Below are positions 1-8,131 of a DNA stretch of 17,914 bases, piece by piece. Origin of the DNA: an uncultured Bacilli bacterium (GTDB taxonomy: Bacteria; Bacillota_I; Bacilli_A; RF39; UBA660); the NCBI GenBank assembly GCA_947625425.1, contig CANQOH010000026.1:1-17914 (forward strand), given 5' to 3'. Made by a program: the position numbers and the translations under genes. The notes beneath the pieces were generated by a model, which had not been told where the DNA came from, ran no database searches, and worked only from the letters and a program-made list of their open reading frames with translations. Position 1 is the first letter of the stretch; each line of letters starts with the position of its first letter.

Positions 1-1596
1 CATGGAGCTACTAGTGCTTTAATTAATAATCGTGATGTAATAGTTGTTGCTTCAGTATCTTGTATATATGGTATTGGTGAAAAAGAAGAATATGAAAAGA
101 TGATGCTTACTTTAAATGTTGGCGATACGATAAAGAGAAATGATATTATTAATAAATTAATTGATATGACTTATGAAAGAAGTGATTTGGATTTTCATAG
201 AGGTACTTTTAGAGTACGTGGAGATTCAATCGATATAATACCGGTTAATGAAAAATCACATGGAATAAAGATTGAATTATTTGGGGATGAAGTTGATCGT
301 ATTACAACATTTGATCCTTTAACGGGAGTTGTTATCGCCAATAAGAAAACAATTAGTATCTTCCCGGCTTCACACTTTGTAACTGGGCCAGAGAAAATGC
401 AAGAAGCAATAAGACGTATTGAAGCTGAACTTAAAGATCGATTAGAAGTTTTACATAACAATAATAAGTTAATTGAAGAACAACGATTAAAAGAAAGAAC
501 AAATTATGATTTAGAAATGCTTAAAGAAACAGGTTTTTGTAGTGGTGTTGAAAACTATTCAAGACATTTAGCTTTAAGAGGTGAAGGTGAAACACCATCT
601 TGTTTAATTGATTTCTTCCCTGATGACTTTTTATTAGTTGTTGATGAATCACATGTTACATTACCACAGGTAAGAGGTATGTATAATGGAGATAGAATGC
701 GTAAACAAACATTAGTTGATTATGGCTTTAGATTACCTAGTGCTTTAGATAATCGTCCTTTAAAGTATGATGAGTTTGAAAGTAAGATAAATCAAGCTAT
801 TTATATATCAGCAACACCTGGTGATTATGAGTTAGAGAAGACTAATCAACAATATGTTGAACAGATAATAAGACCAACAGGTTTACTTGATCCAACAATA
901 GAAGTTAAACCGACTGAAGGACAAATAGATGATATTATTGAACAAATTAATATTAGAAAAGAAAAGAATGAAAGAGTCTTAATTACAACATTAACAATTA
1001 GAATGGCTGAAGAATTAACTAATTACTTAAAAGATGTTGGTATAAAGGTAGCTTATCTACATAATGAAGTTAAGACTTTAGAAAGACTTAAGATTATTCA
1101 AGAATTAAGAATGGGTAAATATGATGTTGTAGTAGGTATTAACTTACTTAGAGAAGGTATTGATATACCAGAAGTTAGTTTAATATGTATTATGGATGCT
1201 GATAAACAAGGTTTCTTAAGAAGTAGTCGTAGTTTAATCCAAACAATTGGTAGATGTGCCAGAAATGAAAATGGCCATGTAATTATGTATGGCGATATTA
1301 TTAGTGAAGCGATGGAAGAAGCAATTACAGAAACTGCTCGTCGTCGTAAGATACAAGAAGAATATAATAAAGAACATGGTATTGTACCAAAGACAATTAT
1401 TAAAGAAATCAGAGAAGTTGTTAGTAATGTGGTTGAAGATACAACTGGTAAGAAGGATAAACCTAAGATGAGTAAGAAAGATAAAGAAGCATTACTAATT
1501 AAGATTGAAGAAGAGATGAAGGAAGCAGCTAAACAATTAGACTTTGAAAGAGCTATGGAATTAAGAGATATCTTATTTGAAATGAAGAGTGAATAA
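1..1596 (+). CDS. uvrB: UvrB, excinuclease ABC subunit B (5' partial)
   Basis: DNA damage-verifying helicase-like subunit of the UvrABC nucleotide excision repair complex; it receives the lesion from UvrA and recruits UvrC. The reading frame is open from base 1, so the gene begins outside the window and roughly the first 115-120 residues (including Walker A) are missing. What is visible: the segment [11 protein letters not shown], the domain-2 signature [12 protein letters not shown], the DESHVTLPQ and [11 protein letters not shown] blocks, helicase motifs V and VI ([22 protein letters not shown], where the last block is more often GRAARN), and a C-terminal UVR domain ([13 protein letters not shown]) that contacts UvrC. 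It is the only plus-strand gene here and converges on the deoxyinosine glycosylase gene. The stop codon sits at the foot of a shared terminator hairpin. Identification is secure; nothing looks broken in the visible part. Confidence 0.97.
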   Translation, partial: HGATSALINNRDVIVVASVSCIYGIGEKEEYEKMMLTLNVGDTIKRNDIINKLIDMTYERSDLDFHRGTFRVRGDSIDIIPVNEKSHGIKIELFGDEVDRITTFDPLTGVVIANKKTISIFPASHFVTGPEKMQEAIRRIEAELKDRLEVLHNNNKLIEEQRLKERTNYDLEMLKETGFCSGVENYSRHLALRGEGETPSCLIDFFPDDFLLVVDESHVTLPQVRGMYNGDRMRKQTLVDYGFRLPSALDNRPLKYDEFESKINQAIYISATPGDYELEKTNQQYVEQIIRPTGLLDPTIEVKPTEGQIDDIIEQINIRKEKNERVLITTLTIRMAEELTNYLKDVGIKVAYLHNEVKTLERLKIIQELRMGKYDVVVGINLLREGIDIPEVSLICIMDADKQGFLRSSRSLIQTIGRCARNENGHVIMYGDIISEAMEEAITETARRRKIQEEYNKEHGIVPKTIIKEIREVVSNVVEDTTGKKDKPKMSKKDKEALLIKIEEEMKEAAKQLDFERAMELRDILFEMKSE

Positions 1597-1624
1597 AAAG
1601 GTTACAAATTAATGTAACTTTTTT
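1596..1624. terminator. Bidirectional intrinsic terminator between uvrB and the glycosylase gene
   Basis: An 11-bp stem (1596-1606 pairing with 1613-1623, one G-U pair when read on plus) with a 6-base loop AATTAA. T-runs follow the stem on both strands, so it can end uvrB (plus) and the minus-strand glycosylase operon. The arms include the stop codons of both genes. Confidence 0.8.
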
Positions 1625-2114
1625 AGTTGTTTATAACTTCTTTAATTATTTTATAGTATGTGGATAATTCTTCTAAGCTAAATTTACAATTAGCAGGTGA
1701 TGGACTCGGTAAAAGAATAGCTTTGATATTAGTTTTAGGATAACAATATTTGTTATATAAATCATAAGCTTTTTTACCAGTCGTAAATATGGTATTAATT
1801 TTAGAACTATTTATAATTTCTGTGAAATCATTAGGAACTGGATTTTTAATAGAACTATCACTAGAAGCTTTAATATCACAACTTTTTAAAACATCATATA
1901 AAGCAATTTGATGATTTAAAAGAAATGTTTGACGAGATTCGTTTGTATTATCTATTTGTTCATTAAATACTAATGATAAGACTTGCCAAAATCTATTTTG
2001 GGGATGACCATAATAAAATGATACTTCTCTTGATTTAATAGAAGGCATTGTTCCTAAGATTAAGACTTTTGATTCACTATTATAAATAGGATCTAAAGGA
2101 TGAGTTATGTGCAT
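1623..2114 (-). CDS. DNA-deoxyinosine glycosylase (UDG superfamily, family 6-like)
   Basis: Predicted base-excision repair glycosylase that removes hypoxanthine (deaminated adenine) from DNA. At 163 residues it has the size of the hypoxanthine-DNA glycosylase branch of the uracil-DNA glycosylase superfamily. Near the N-terminus are the motif LGTMPS (residues 19-24) and the block YYGHPQNRFW (33-42), typical of this branch; a C-terminal LPSPSPAN motif corresponds to the superfamily's DNA-intercalation/motif B region. The start ATG overlaps the stop of the upstream FemX-like gene by one base (TAATG), so translation is probably coupled. It is the last gene of the operon and ends in the terminator shared with uvrB, placing two repair genes tail to tail. 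A mismatch-specific uracil glycosylase is the main alternative, but the YYGHPQNRFW block favours the hypoxanthine branch. Confidence 0.85.
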   Translation of the reverse strand: MHITHPLDPIYNSESKVLILGTMPSIKSREVSFYYGHPQNRFWQVLSLVFNEQIDNTNESRQTFLLNHQIALYDVLKSCDIKASSDSSIKNPVPNDFTEIINSSKINTIFTTGKKAYDLYNKYCYPKTNIKAILLPSPSPANCKFSLEELSTYYKIIKEVINN

Positions 2115-3340
2115 TATCTTTTCACTAACCTCTTTACTTTTCTTAAAAGATGATAGATTTTATCTTGGAAACTTAGACTTAGTTCAAAAGAACCTACTAG
2201 TTCTAGAACATAACCACCAAAACCTTTTTTAAATTCATAAACACCATAGTCTTTACCATTTTTATCAAAGACATCTTTAATACCATAAAAATTATATCTT
2301 TGATATTTATGTTCAGCAGCATACTTAATTATTTCCCATTGAAGACGATATTGACCACAGAAGCTCATATATTCTGCATATGAACCACTAAATAAATATA
2401 CTATTTCATCACCATACAGCATAAACATAGCTGCTGATAATGGGATGATATTGCCTTTTTCTTTTTTTAGTTTTTTAGTTTCTTCAATCTTTTTAAGATT
2501 AGCTTCTAAGTTTTTCTTCATCTCTTCTTTTTTCTTTTTATTTGATGAAGAATCTGATAAATTAGTTATTTTATCTTCAAAAGTTTTATTTTCTTCTTCT
2601 AAGACATTAATATATGTATCACAGTTTAATGAACATATTTGGAATGTTACATCATCTTTAAAGCAATCATACATTTCTTCATAGTATTTAAGTGTTTTAT
2701 CAGCGAAATCTCTTCTTTCACAAGTGTCACTTGTTACTTGTTTAAATTCATCTAGTTCATTTCTTTTTAAGGCTTTTAGTTCTAGTTGATATTTAGAGAT
2801 AGTACGATTGATATAGTTTCGTGTATTATTTTTCATTTCTTTAAATAGTTCATCTGGGGTTTTACCATTAATATCTAAACAATAACACCATTTTACTTGA
2901 GCTCCATTAGGATTTTCTTTATAACCAAGGGCTTTTAAGTTGTTAACAATTCCACGATTATCAACGCCTTCAACGATATTAGCGTCGGCATCACGAGAAA
3001 CATTGGGAATATATGGATCAATTATTAATCTTAAGGCATTTTTAGCTTTTAAGAAATCACTTACTTGTTCAGTCATATATTTTACTAGTTCATTATCATT
3101 ATAATCAAGGATAAAGCCTTTATAAGCTTCATATGTCTTTTTACCCATAAAGGTATGACCGGTTTCAGCTATAAGGGAAGCTGCTACTACTTGATTATCT
3201 TTTTTAACACCGACTAAATATACTTTAAGGCCATCTTTTTCAATTTTTTCTTTCATCATTGTTGTTTGAAAGAAATTCTTTTCAGGACGAGAGTTAACAA
3301 AAGACATAAATTCGATATCATTAAGCTCACAAAATTTCAT
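2114..3340 (-). CDS. FemX/FemAB-family aminoacyl-tRNA-dependent peptidyltransferase (second copy)
   Basis: Predicted cytoplasmic enzyme that transfers an amino acid from aminoacyl-tRNA to the lipid II stem peptide, building the peptidoglycan cross-bridge. The 408 residues show the FemAB layout: an N-terminal GNAT-like subdomain (QTTMMKEKIEKDG, VGVKKDNQVVAASLI), a second GNAT-like part ending in YNFYGIKDVFD...YEFKKGFGG (about 349-376), which is the family's C-terminal signature, and an inserted helical arm. The arm (about 241-296) is unusually Lys/Glu-rich, with a KKKK run after a Ser-rich turn, and probably forms the antiparallel coiled coil that FemA/FemX use near tRNA. A good SD (AGGTGA) precedes the ATG. 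The gene lies 13 bases after a paralogue and overlaps the glycosylase gene. Which amino acid is added cannot be read from sequence. Confidence 0.88.
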   Translation of the reverse strand: MKFCELNDIEFMSFVNSRPEKNFFQTTMMKEKIEKDGLKVYLVGVKKDNQVVAASLIAETGHTFMGKKTYEAYKGFILDYNDNELVKYMTEQVSDFLKAKNALRLIIDPYIPNVSRDADANIVEGVDNRGIVNNLKALGYKENPNGAQVKWCYCLDINGKTPDELFKEMKNNTRNYINRTISKYQLELKALKRNELDEFKQVTSDTCERRDFADKTLKYYEEMYDCFKDDVTFQICSLNCDTYINVLEEENKTFEDKITNLSDSSSNKKKKEEMKKNLEANLKKIEETKKLKKEKGNIIPLSAAMFMLYGDEIVYLFSGSYAEYMSFCGQYRLQWEIIKYAAEHKYQRYNFYGIKDVFDKNGKDYGVYEFKKGFGGYVLELVGSFELSLSFQDKIYHLLRKVKRLVKR

Positions 3341-3353
3341 ATTATCACCTATT

Positions 3354-4595
3354 CTATCTTTTTATTTTACGATATATTTTTAAAAGAACTGGTAAGATAG
3401 TATACCATAATGGTTTATTAACTAAATCAAATTCACCTATGAATTCAATATAGGTATCACCAAATTTCTTTTTATAGTCATGAAGACCACCTAAGTTTTT
3501 AAATTTAACATTAGGATTTCCAATTGTACCATATAAATCTAAGAAACGATATTTATGTTCAAAACAATATTTAATTGTTTCATAATAAACACGATTTACA
3601 GCAAATAAATCTTCGCCTAGTTTATTATTACCTATATACATAGTCCACATTTGGTCATTTGCTATACCATTAATCATAGAACAGATAACGACATTATCTT
3701 CATTTTTATATGGTTCAAACATTTCGACTTCTTTTTCTATACGATTCTTTTTATTTAAAGCATCAGCCATTTGTTTTTTATTAATACGATCATTAGCAAA
3801 ATCATCATTCATTTTATTAAAAGCTTCTTTTGTTTCTTTATATAGTTTTTTAGCATTAACAGATATTTCAAAGACTAAAACATTACCTTCTTTATGACCA
3901 TATTTATATAGGGTTCGATAGAATTTATCTGAGTATTGAACAAAGTTATCTTTAGCAGCATTAGATTTATTTAATTCAAAGAATTCATCTACATTAGCAT
4001 CACAATTAACTTTTAAGTCATAAGTATAACTACGACGAACAGTTTTCATAAAAGTTTTAGAGATACTTTGATCTATTTCTTCCATACTATTATATTTGGC
4101 AAAATATCTTCTAAAAGTATATCTTGGTTCATTATTTTCATATAGTTTAACAAATCCTTTATGTTTATAACCTAAACTAATTAGATTATTAAAGATATCA
4201 AGATTATTTTTTCCATTAGGAATAGGATTACCATTATCATCTATTTCTTGATACATTATTTCAGGATTTATTTTTAGATATATGGCATTATTTTCTTTTA
4301 AATAATTACGGATTTCATCAGTAAAAGTTTTAACTAGTTTGGTATCTTTAAAATCAATCAAATAACCACGAGGACAATAGTAGTAACATAAACCTAAAGG
4401 CATTTCTTTTTTTAATAATAAAGCGGCAGCTACTAGTTTATTTTTATCATCTTTTAATCCAACATAACAAGGTGTTTTACCTCTAGTTTCTTTATTAGTT
4501 TCACCCCAAGCATAAGATTGTAAAAAGTGACTATATGGGAATTTATTAAAAAAGGCAGTATATTCTTTTTTGGATAAGTCAGTAACAAATTGCAT
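3354..4595 (-). CDS. FemX/FemAB-family aminoacyl-tRNA-dependent peptidyltransferase (first copy)
   Basis: Paralogue of the next gene in the operon with the same predicted role: tRNA-dependent addition of a cross-bridge residue to lipid II at the inner face of the membrane. The 413 residues begin with the family hallmark HFLQSYAWGETNKE (first 35 residues) and continue with YYYCPRGYLIDF. A central helical arm is shorter and less charged than that of its partner (around AFNKMNDDFANDRINKK). The C-terminal signature is FLDLYGTIGN followed by HDYKKKFGD. The SD-like GGGATGA lies before the ATG, and the gene starts 28 bases after the upstream membrane protein gene. Two adjacent family members usually mean sequential addition of two bridge residues, as for FemA/FemB or MurM/MurN; that is inference here. 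Confidence 0.9.
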   Translation of the reverse strand: MQFVTDLSKKEYTAFFNKFPYSHFLQSYAWGETNKETRGKTPCYVGLKDDKNKLVAAALLLKKEMPLGLCYYYCPRGYLIDFKDTKLVKTFTDEIRNYLKENNAIYLKINPEIMYQEIDDNGNPIPNGKNNLDIFNNLISLGYKHKGFVKLYENNEPRYTFRRYFAKYNSMEEIDQSISKTFMKTVRRSYTYDLKVNCDANVDEFFELNKSNAAKDNFVQYSDKFYRTLYKYGHKEGNVLVFEISVNAKKLYKETKEAFNKMNDDFANDRINKKQMADALNKKNRIEKEVEMFEPYKNEDNVVICSMINGIANDQMWTMYIGNNKLGEDLFAVNRVYYETIKYCFEHKYRFLDLYGTIGNPNVKFKNLGGLHDYKKKFGDTYIEFIGEFDLVNKPLWYTILPVLLKIYRKIKR

Positions 4596-4623
4596 GAGTT
4601 CATCCCTTTCTGTGAATGTATTA

Positions 4624-5586
4624 TTATAATTCGAAATATTCTCTTGGTCCCATTAAAGAGATGTTATTTTCTTCATCTAAGAACATGGACATATAAAATG
4701 ATAAGTTAGCAAAATCACCTTGTAGGTCTTCATCCCCATTAGCAACAATACAAGTATTAGAATTATCTAGACATGAATAGTTTATTTCAACTAAATAACT
4801 ATCAGCATATGTTTCGCCCCTAAATTTATATTTACCATGTGTTTCCATTAGTTTAATATTCATTTTTTTTAAATTATCTTCTGTAAGTAAATTATTTTCC
4901 TTTAAGTAAGCTTGAACTTTAGGTGTTAATTCCTCTATTACTTGTTCATAGTATGAACCAGAATTTTTAAATGGAATAACAGAATATATTTCATTAAATT
5001 TATCAAATCTAACATATAGTTTTATATTAAATGGATCATTAAATTCTTTAGTTGTTTTAAAACATTTATTATTACCATCGACACAAGAGAATGATATAGT
5101 AGCTAAGTAATCTGAACCATCTTGATCATTTTCTTCATCATACATTACGTCTTCGATACTAAAGTCTTTTAATTTGTCACGATTTAAAGTTTTATTGGCT
5201 GATGAATATTCAATTAATTTTTCATATAGAACATTAGAGAAGGTTTTTTCATCAAATTCATCACATGTTTTATATAAGACAGAACCAACATATCTTTGAC
5301 CATTGTTACAGTATAATACTTTATAACCTAAGCCACTAAATAAAGTACCTCTTTCAACTTTTTTACTAGTGGCAAAGATTGGTTTACCACCTAGTTTAGT
5401 TACACGAACGAAATCACCAATAACAATACTTAAACAAGCTAAAACAATGATAACAAATATTGTTATATTACGATGTTTTTGTCTTAATCGTTCATACTCT
5501 TTTCTAACCGCTTCTTTGTCATTAACATCGACACCATAGAAATAGTTTGGTGTTTGTTCTGGTTTCTTTTTATCTATTATATTCAT
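4624..5586 (-). CDS. Single-pass membrane protein with two extracytoplasmic CX6C repeats, function unknown
   Basis: Not recognised as a named family. The 320 residues comprise a charged cytoplasmic N-terminus (1-40), one strong transmembrane segment (about 41-58, ITIFVIIVLACLSIVIG) and a large domain expected outside the cell. That domain contains two similar halves. The first (about 135-205) has YLATISFSC and a Cys pair at 168/175; the second (about 237-312) has YLVEINYSC and a Cys pair at 272/279. Both give the pattern C-x6-C after an aromatic-rich strand, suggesting equivalent disulphides. A further Cys pair lies at 93/108. SD GAGGTG precedes the ATG, and an extended -10 (TGATATAAT) lies just upstream, making it the first gene of the operon with the two FemX-like enzymes. 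A cell-wall role is therefore plausible but unproven. Confidence 0.7.
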   Translation of the reverse strand: MNIIDKKKPEQTPNYFYGVDVNDKEAVRKEYERLRQKHRNITIFVIIVLACLSIVIGDFVRVTKLGGKPIFATSKKVERGTLFSGLGYKVLYCNNGQRYVGSVLYKTCDEFDEKTFSNVLYEKLIEYSSANKTLNRDKLKDFSIEDVMYDEENDQDGSDYLATISFSCVDGNNKCFKTTKEFNDPFNIKLYVRFDKFNEIYSVIPFKNSGSYYEQVIEELTPKVQAYLKENNLLTEDNLKKMNIKLMETHGKYKFRGETYADSYLVEINYSCLDNSNTCIVANGDEDLQGDFANLSFYMSMFLDEENNISLMGPREYFEL

Positions 5587-5604
5587 ACTAGCACCTCTTA
5601 ATTA

Positions 5605-5610
5605 ATTATA
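5605..5610 (-). promoter_or_regulatory. Promoter -10 of the membrane protein/FemX operon
   Basis: Read on minus, TGATATAAT gives a consensus -10 with the extended TG, about 15 bases before the SD. No convincing -35 lies 17 bases upstream (CTTTAA), which fits an extended -10 promoter. It follows directly after the zinc peptidase terminator, so a new transcription unit starts here. Confidence 0.5.
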
Positions 5611-5630
5611 TCATTTATATATATCATTTA

Positions 5631-5664
5631 AAGAAAAAAGATAAATATACATATATTTATCTTT
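5631..5664 (-). terminator. Terminator after the zinc peptidase gene
   Basis: A 13-base perfect inverted repeat (5637-5649 with 5652-5664) whose minus-strand transcript ends in CUUUUUUCUU. The tip must open to give a real loop. It lies about 9 bases after the peptidase stop, the only minus-strand terminator here that does not overlap a stop codon. Confidence 0.75.
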
Positions 5665-5672
5665 ACAATTTT

Positions 5673-6341
5673 TTAGTTACGATCATTATAAGCATTTAAT
5701 AATCTTATTAAATCTAATAATGAAGATAAGACAGCAGCAACATATGTCATAGCAGCAGCTGATAAGACTTTTTTACTACCTTCATGTTCTTCTTTAGTAA
5801 CTAGTTTATATTTTTCTAGAAGTTTTAAAGCACGATTACTAGCATCAAATTCAACTGGTAGAGTTACTATTTGGAATACTAGACCTAAAATAATTATAGC
5901 AATACCAAGTAATAATAAATCAGCAATTTGTAAAAGAATACTGATAAAGAATAGGATGTAAGCAATTGATGTCCCAAAATTAACGATTGGATAAATAGCA
6001 GATCTGATTTTCATCCATGTATATCCTTCTTTATCTTGGATAGCATGACCACATTCATGAGCAGCAACAGCAGCAGCGGCTATTGTTTCACCATGAAATA
6101 TTTCACTAGAAAGCCTAACAACTTTTTGTCTTGGATCATAGTGATCTGTTAGATTACCTCTAACTTCAACAATATACATATTATTTAGACCATTTTCATC
6201 TAAGATTTTTCTAGCAACATCAAAACCAGTTAATTTTTTACTATTATTTACTTTCTTATACTTTTTATAAGTCATATTTATATTAATACTAGCTATGACA
6301 GGAAGTATTAAAGCTAATAAAAATAAAATTATGTTCTCCAT
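5673..6341 (-). CDS. Membrane-embedded zinc metallopeptidase, YugP-like (Zn_peptidase_2)
   Basis: Predicted integral membrane zinc-dependent protease of the YugP family; natural substrates are unknown. From the chosen start the protein is 222 residues. It has an N-terminal hydrophobic segment (4-20), the zinc-binding HECGH motif (95-99) after an Ala-rich helix, a long hydrophobic region (about 123-160), the downstream LPVEFDASNRA block (161-171) with an acidic residue expected to complete the zinc site, and a last hydrophobic helix (195-215). The start is placed at the internal ATG because AGAGGTGA lies ideally before it; a longer frame from 6371 has no SD and would overlap cysS. The gene follows the cysS stop by only 10 bases, so the two are probably cotranscribed. 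A strong terminator follows. Confidence 0.9.
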   Translation of the reverse strand: MENIILFLLALILPVIASININMTYKKYKKVNNSKKLTGFDVARKILDENGLNNMYIVEVRGNLTDHYDPRQKVVRLSSEIFHGETIAAAAVAAHECGHAIQDKEGYTWMKIRSAIYPIVNFGTSIAYILFFISILLQIADLLLLGIAIIILGLVFQIVTLPVEFDASNRALKLLEKYKLVTKEEHEGSKKVLSAAAMTYVAAVLSSLLDLIRLLNAYNDRN

Positions 6342-6351
6342 TAAATCACCT

Positions 6352-7660
6352 CTAAATGATATTCTTTTCAACTAATTCAGTTCTTAATTTATCAGCATTT
6401 TCGAAATCTTTATTTTGACGATATTCATTCCATTTATTATATAATTCGATATCTTCTTCTGATAGAACTGGTAAATCATATTTAAGACCTAAGATATGAT
6501 TTATTAAATTAATTTTATCATAAGCAGAAGCAATATCTCCACTATTTCTTAAAGCATTATTTAATTCTTTGACTAAGTCAGTTAAATAAGTTATTAAGTT
6601 TGGAGTATTAAAATCATAATCCATTATTTCATTAATTTTTTCATCTTTAGTTATCTTACCTACTTCAATATTTTCAGTTTGAATTTTTAGATTAGCTTGT
6701 TTTAAAACATCAGATATTTTTTTATCAATGATATTAGCTTCATTAAATAGATCATCAGTGAAGTTTAATGGTAGACGATAGTGAGTTTTAAATAAAGCTA
6801 TTTTAATAGCATTTGCGCTATGTTCTTTTATAAAGTCTTTAGCTAAAATAAAGTTACCTAAAGATTTACTCATTTTTTCACCATCTAAATTAATATGACC
6901 ATTGTGCATCCAATAGTTAGCAAGATGATTATTATTCAAAGCCATACTTTGAGCTATTTCATTTTCATGATGAGGAAATTTTAAGTCTACTCCACCACCA
7001 TGGATATCTATTTTTTCCCCAAATAGACTATTAATCATAACAACACATTCAGTATGCCAACCTGGGATTCCTTTACCCCAAGGTGAATCAAATTGTTCAC
7101 CTTCAGTAGTTTTACGCCATAAGGCAAAATCTAAAGGACTTTCTTTCTTCTCATCTATTTCTACACGAGCTCCAGATATTAACTCATCTTTATCTTGATT
7201 AGATAAAATACCATAATCTTTTATTTTATTTACTCTAAAATAAACATCGCCATCGACGACATAGGCCATATCTTTTTCAATTAATTTAGTAATAAAATCA
7301 AATATATGATCCATATGTTCTATGACACGTGGACGATAATCAATAGTAACAGTTATAAGACTCCAAATCATTTAGATATGCTTTAATGAATTTATCAGCT
7401 ACTTCTCTTTCGGTAATACCTAGTTCTTTAGCTGCACTGATTATTTTAGGATTAACATCAGTAAAATTTGAAGCATAAGTTACTTCGTAACCTAAATATT
7501 TGAAATAATTATATACCATATCAAAAGTCATAACTGGACGCATATTACCAATATGAACATAGTTATAAACAGTAGGTCCACAGACATACATCGTAACCTT
7601 ACCTTCTTTAATTGGTATAAATTCTTCTACTTTGTCTGTTAGAGAATTATAAATCTTCAT
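6352..7660 (-). pseudogene. cysS: Cysteinyl-tRNA synthetase, interrupted by a frameshift
   Basis: CysRS charges tRNA-Cys. The gene is split between two frames: the N-terminal part (7340-7660) carries the zinc cysteine in MYVCGPT (Cys27) and the HIGN motif (36-39). The remainder (6352 to about 7371) carries GWHTEC, FPHHENE (zinc ligands) and the KMSKS loop in EKMSKSLGN. The shift must lie between the TAA at 7372-7374 and the TGA at 7340-7342. Restoring the frame with one base removed, or two added, yields a normal continuous CysRS. Start chosen at the ATG after AGGTGG rather than the ATG at 7678. Two other oddities: the usually invariant TDxDDK block reads TDVNPK, and the protein ends at KNII, about a dozen residues before the common C-terminus. 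CysRS is normally essential, so an assembly error, a second copy elsewhere, or a real mutation remain open. Confidence 0.9.
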
Positions 7661-7725
7661 AACATTTCCACCTTTCATAAATATTAGTGCTTATATTTTA
7701 TCACATTTAATAAAAGAAAAAAATA

Positions 7726-8070
7726 CTAACTATTAGTATTTATTTCGTTATATAGCTCTTCAATATTTATCTTTTTACTGAGAAGAATATTATAAGCAAT
7801 ACTATCTTCATTACTTAAAATATCTAGAATACTTTTTTTAGGAGATTTCTTATTATTTTTTATTTGTCTTAAGATTGGTGTATATAAAATATGAGAGCTT
7901 TCTTTGTATGATGAACCAATTATTTCAATAATATATTTTCTAAATGTATCATAGGAGATTATTTTATTAGGATATTTTTTTAAGTAAGCTAGTAAAAAAT
8001 GTTCTGTACCAACATATGGTTGTTTTAAAGTAATCATTTCTGTTTCAGCTAAATCAAATAGTTCTTTCAT
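7726..8070 (-). CDS. Stand-alone ClpC-type N-domain (Clp repeat) protein
   Basis: A 114-residue protein resembling only the N-terminal adaptor-docking domain of ClpC/ClpA chaperones, with no AAA+ module after it. The first Clp repeat is seen as FDLAETEM followed by YVGTEHFLLAYL (residues about 5-31); its first helix is short. A second, eroded repeat starts at YTPILRQI and continues through SILDILSNEDSIAYNIL to KINIEELYNEI, where ClpC has YTPRAKKV and the GTEHILLGL...VAARVL segments. The start is the ATG preceded by AGGTGA at 6 bases; a GTG at 8079 would destroy that SD spacing. It has its own consensus -10 and follows the permease terminator. Known roles of isolated Clp N-domains are few; a docking decoy or adaptor for ClpCP is inference. 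Confidence 0.75.
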   Translation of the reverse strand: MKELFDLAETEMITLKQPYVGTEHFLLAYLKKYPNKIISYDTFRKYIIEIIGSSYKESSHILYTPILRQIKNNKKSPKKSILDILSNEDSIAYNILLSKKINIEELYNEINTNS

Positions 8071-8086
8071 TATTGTCACCTAATAA

Positions 8087-8092
8087 ATTATA
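8087..8092 (-). promoter_or_regulatory. Promoter -10 of the Clp N-domain gene
   Basis: Minus-strand TATAAT (consensus) about 17 bases ahead of the ATG, giving a very short leader with the SD. No clear -35 is seen at 17 bases, where the permease terminator U-tract lies. Confidence 0.4.
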
Positions 8093-8105
8093 TGTAGACA
8101 ATTAA

Positions 8106-8131
8106 AAAAAAGAAGTATAAACTTCTTTTTT
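8106..8131 (-). terminator. Terminator of the permease gene
   Basis: An 11-bp perfect stem (8106-8116 with 8121-8131), loop ATAA, with A/T-rich outer arms giving the U-run on minus. The permease stop codon (8130-8132) lies within the arm. Confidence 0.8.

Noticed and set aside
2445..2684. Plus-strand frames opposite the minus-strand genes (for example 2445-2684, 13282-13572, 16735-16962)
   Set aside because: Low-complexity mirror frames of well-supported genes, without SD sites or recognisable domains.
7340..7371. Alternative genetic code (TGA as Trp) joining the cysS parts
   Set aside because: The parts are in different frames, so reading TGA through would not join them, and TGA ends another gene at 11180 while Trp uses TGG.
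7342..7374. Programmed ribosomal frameshift in cysS
   Set aside because: No slippery heptamer, no CUU-UGA-type +1 site with an upstream SD, and no obvious downstream stem; such regulation is not known for CysRS.
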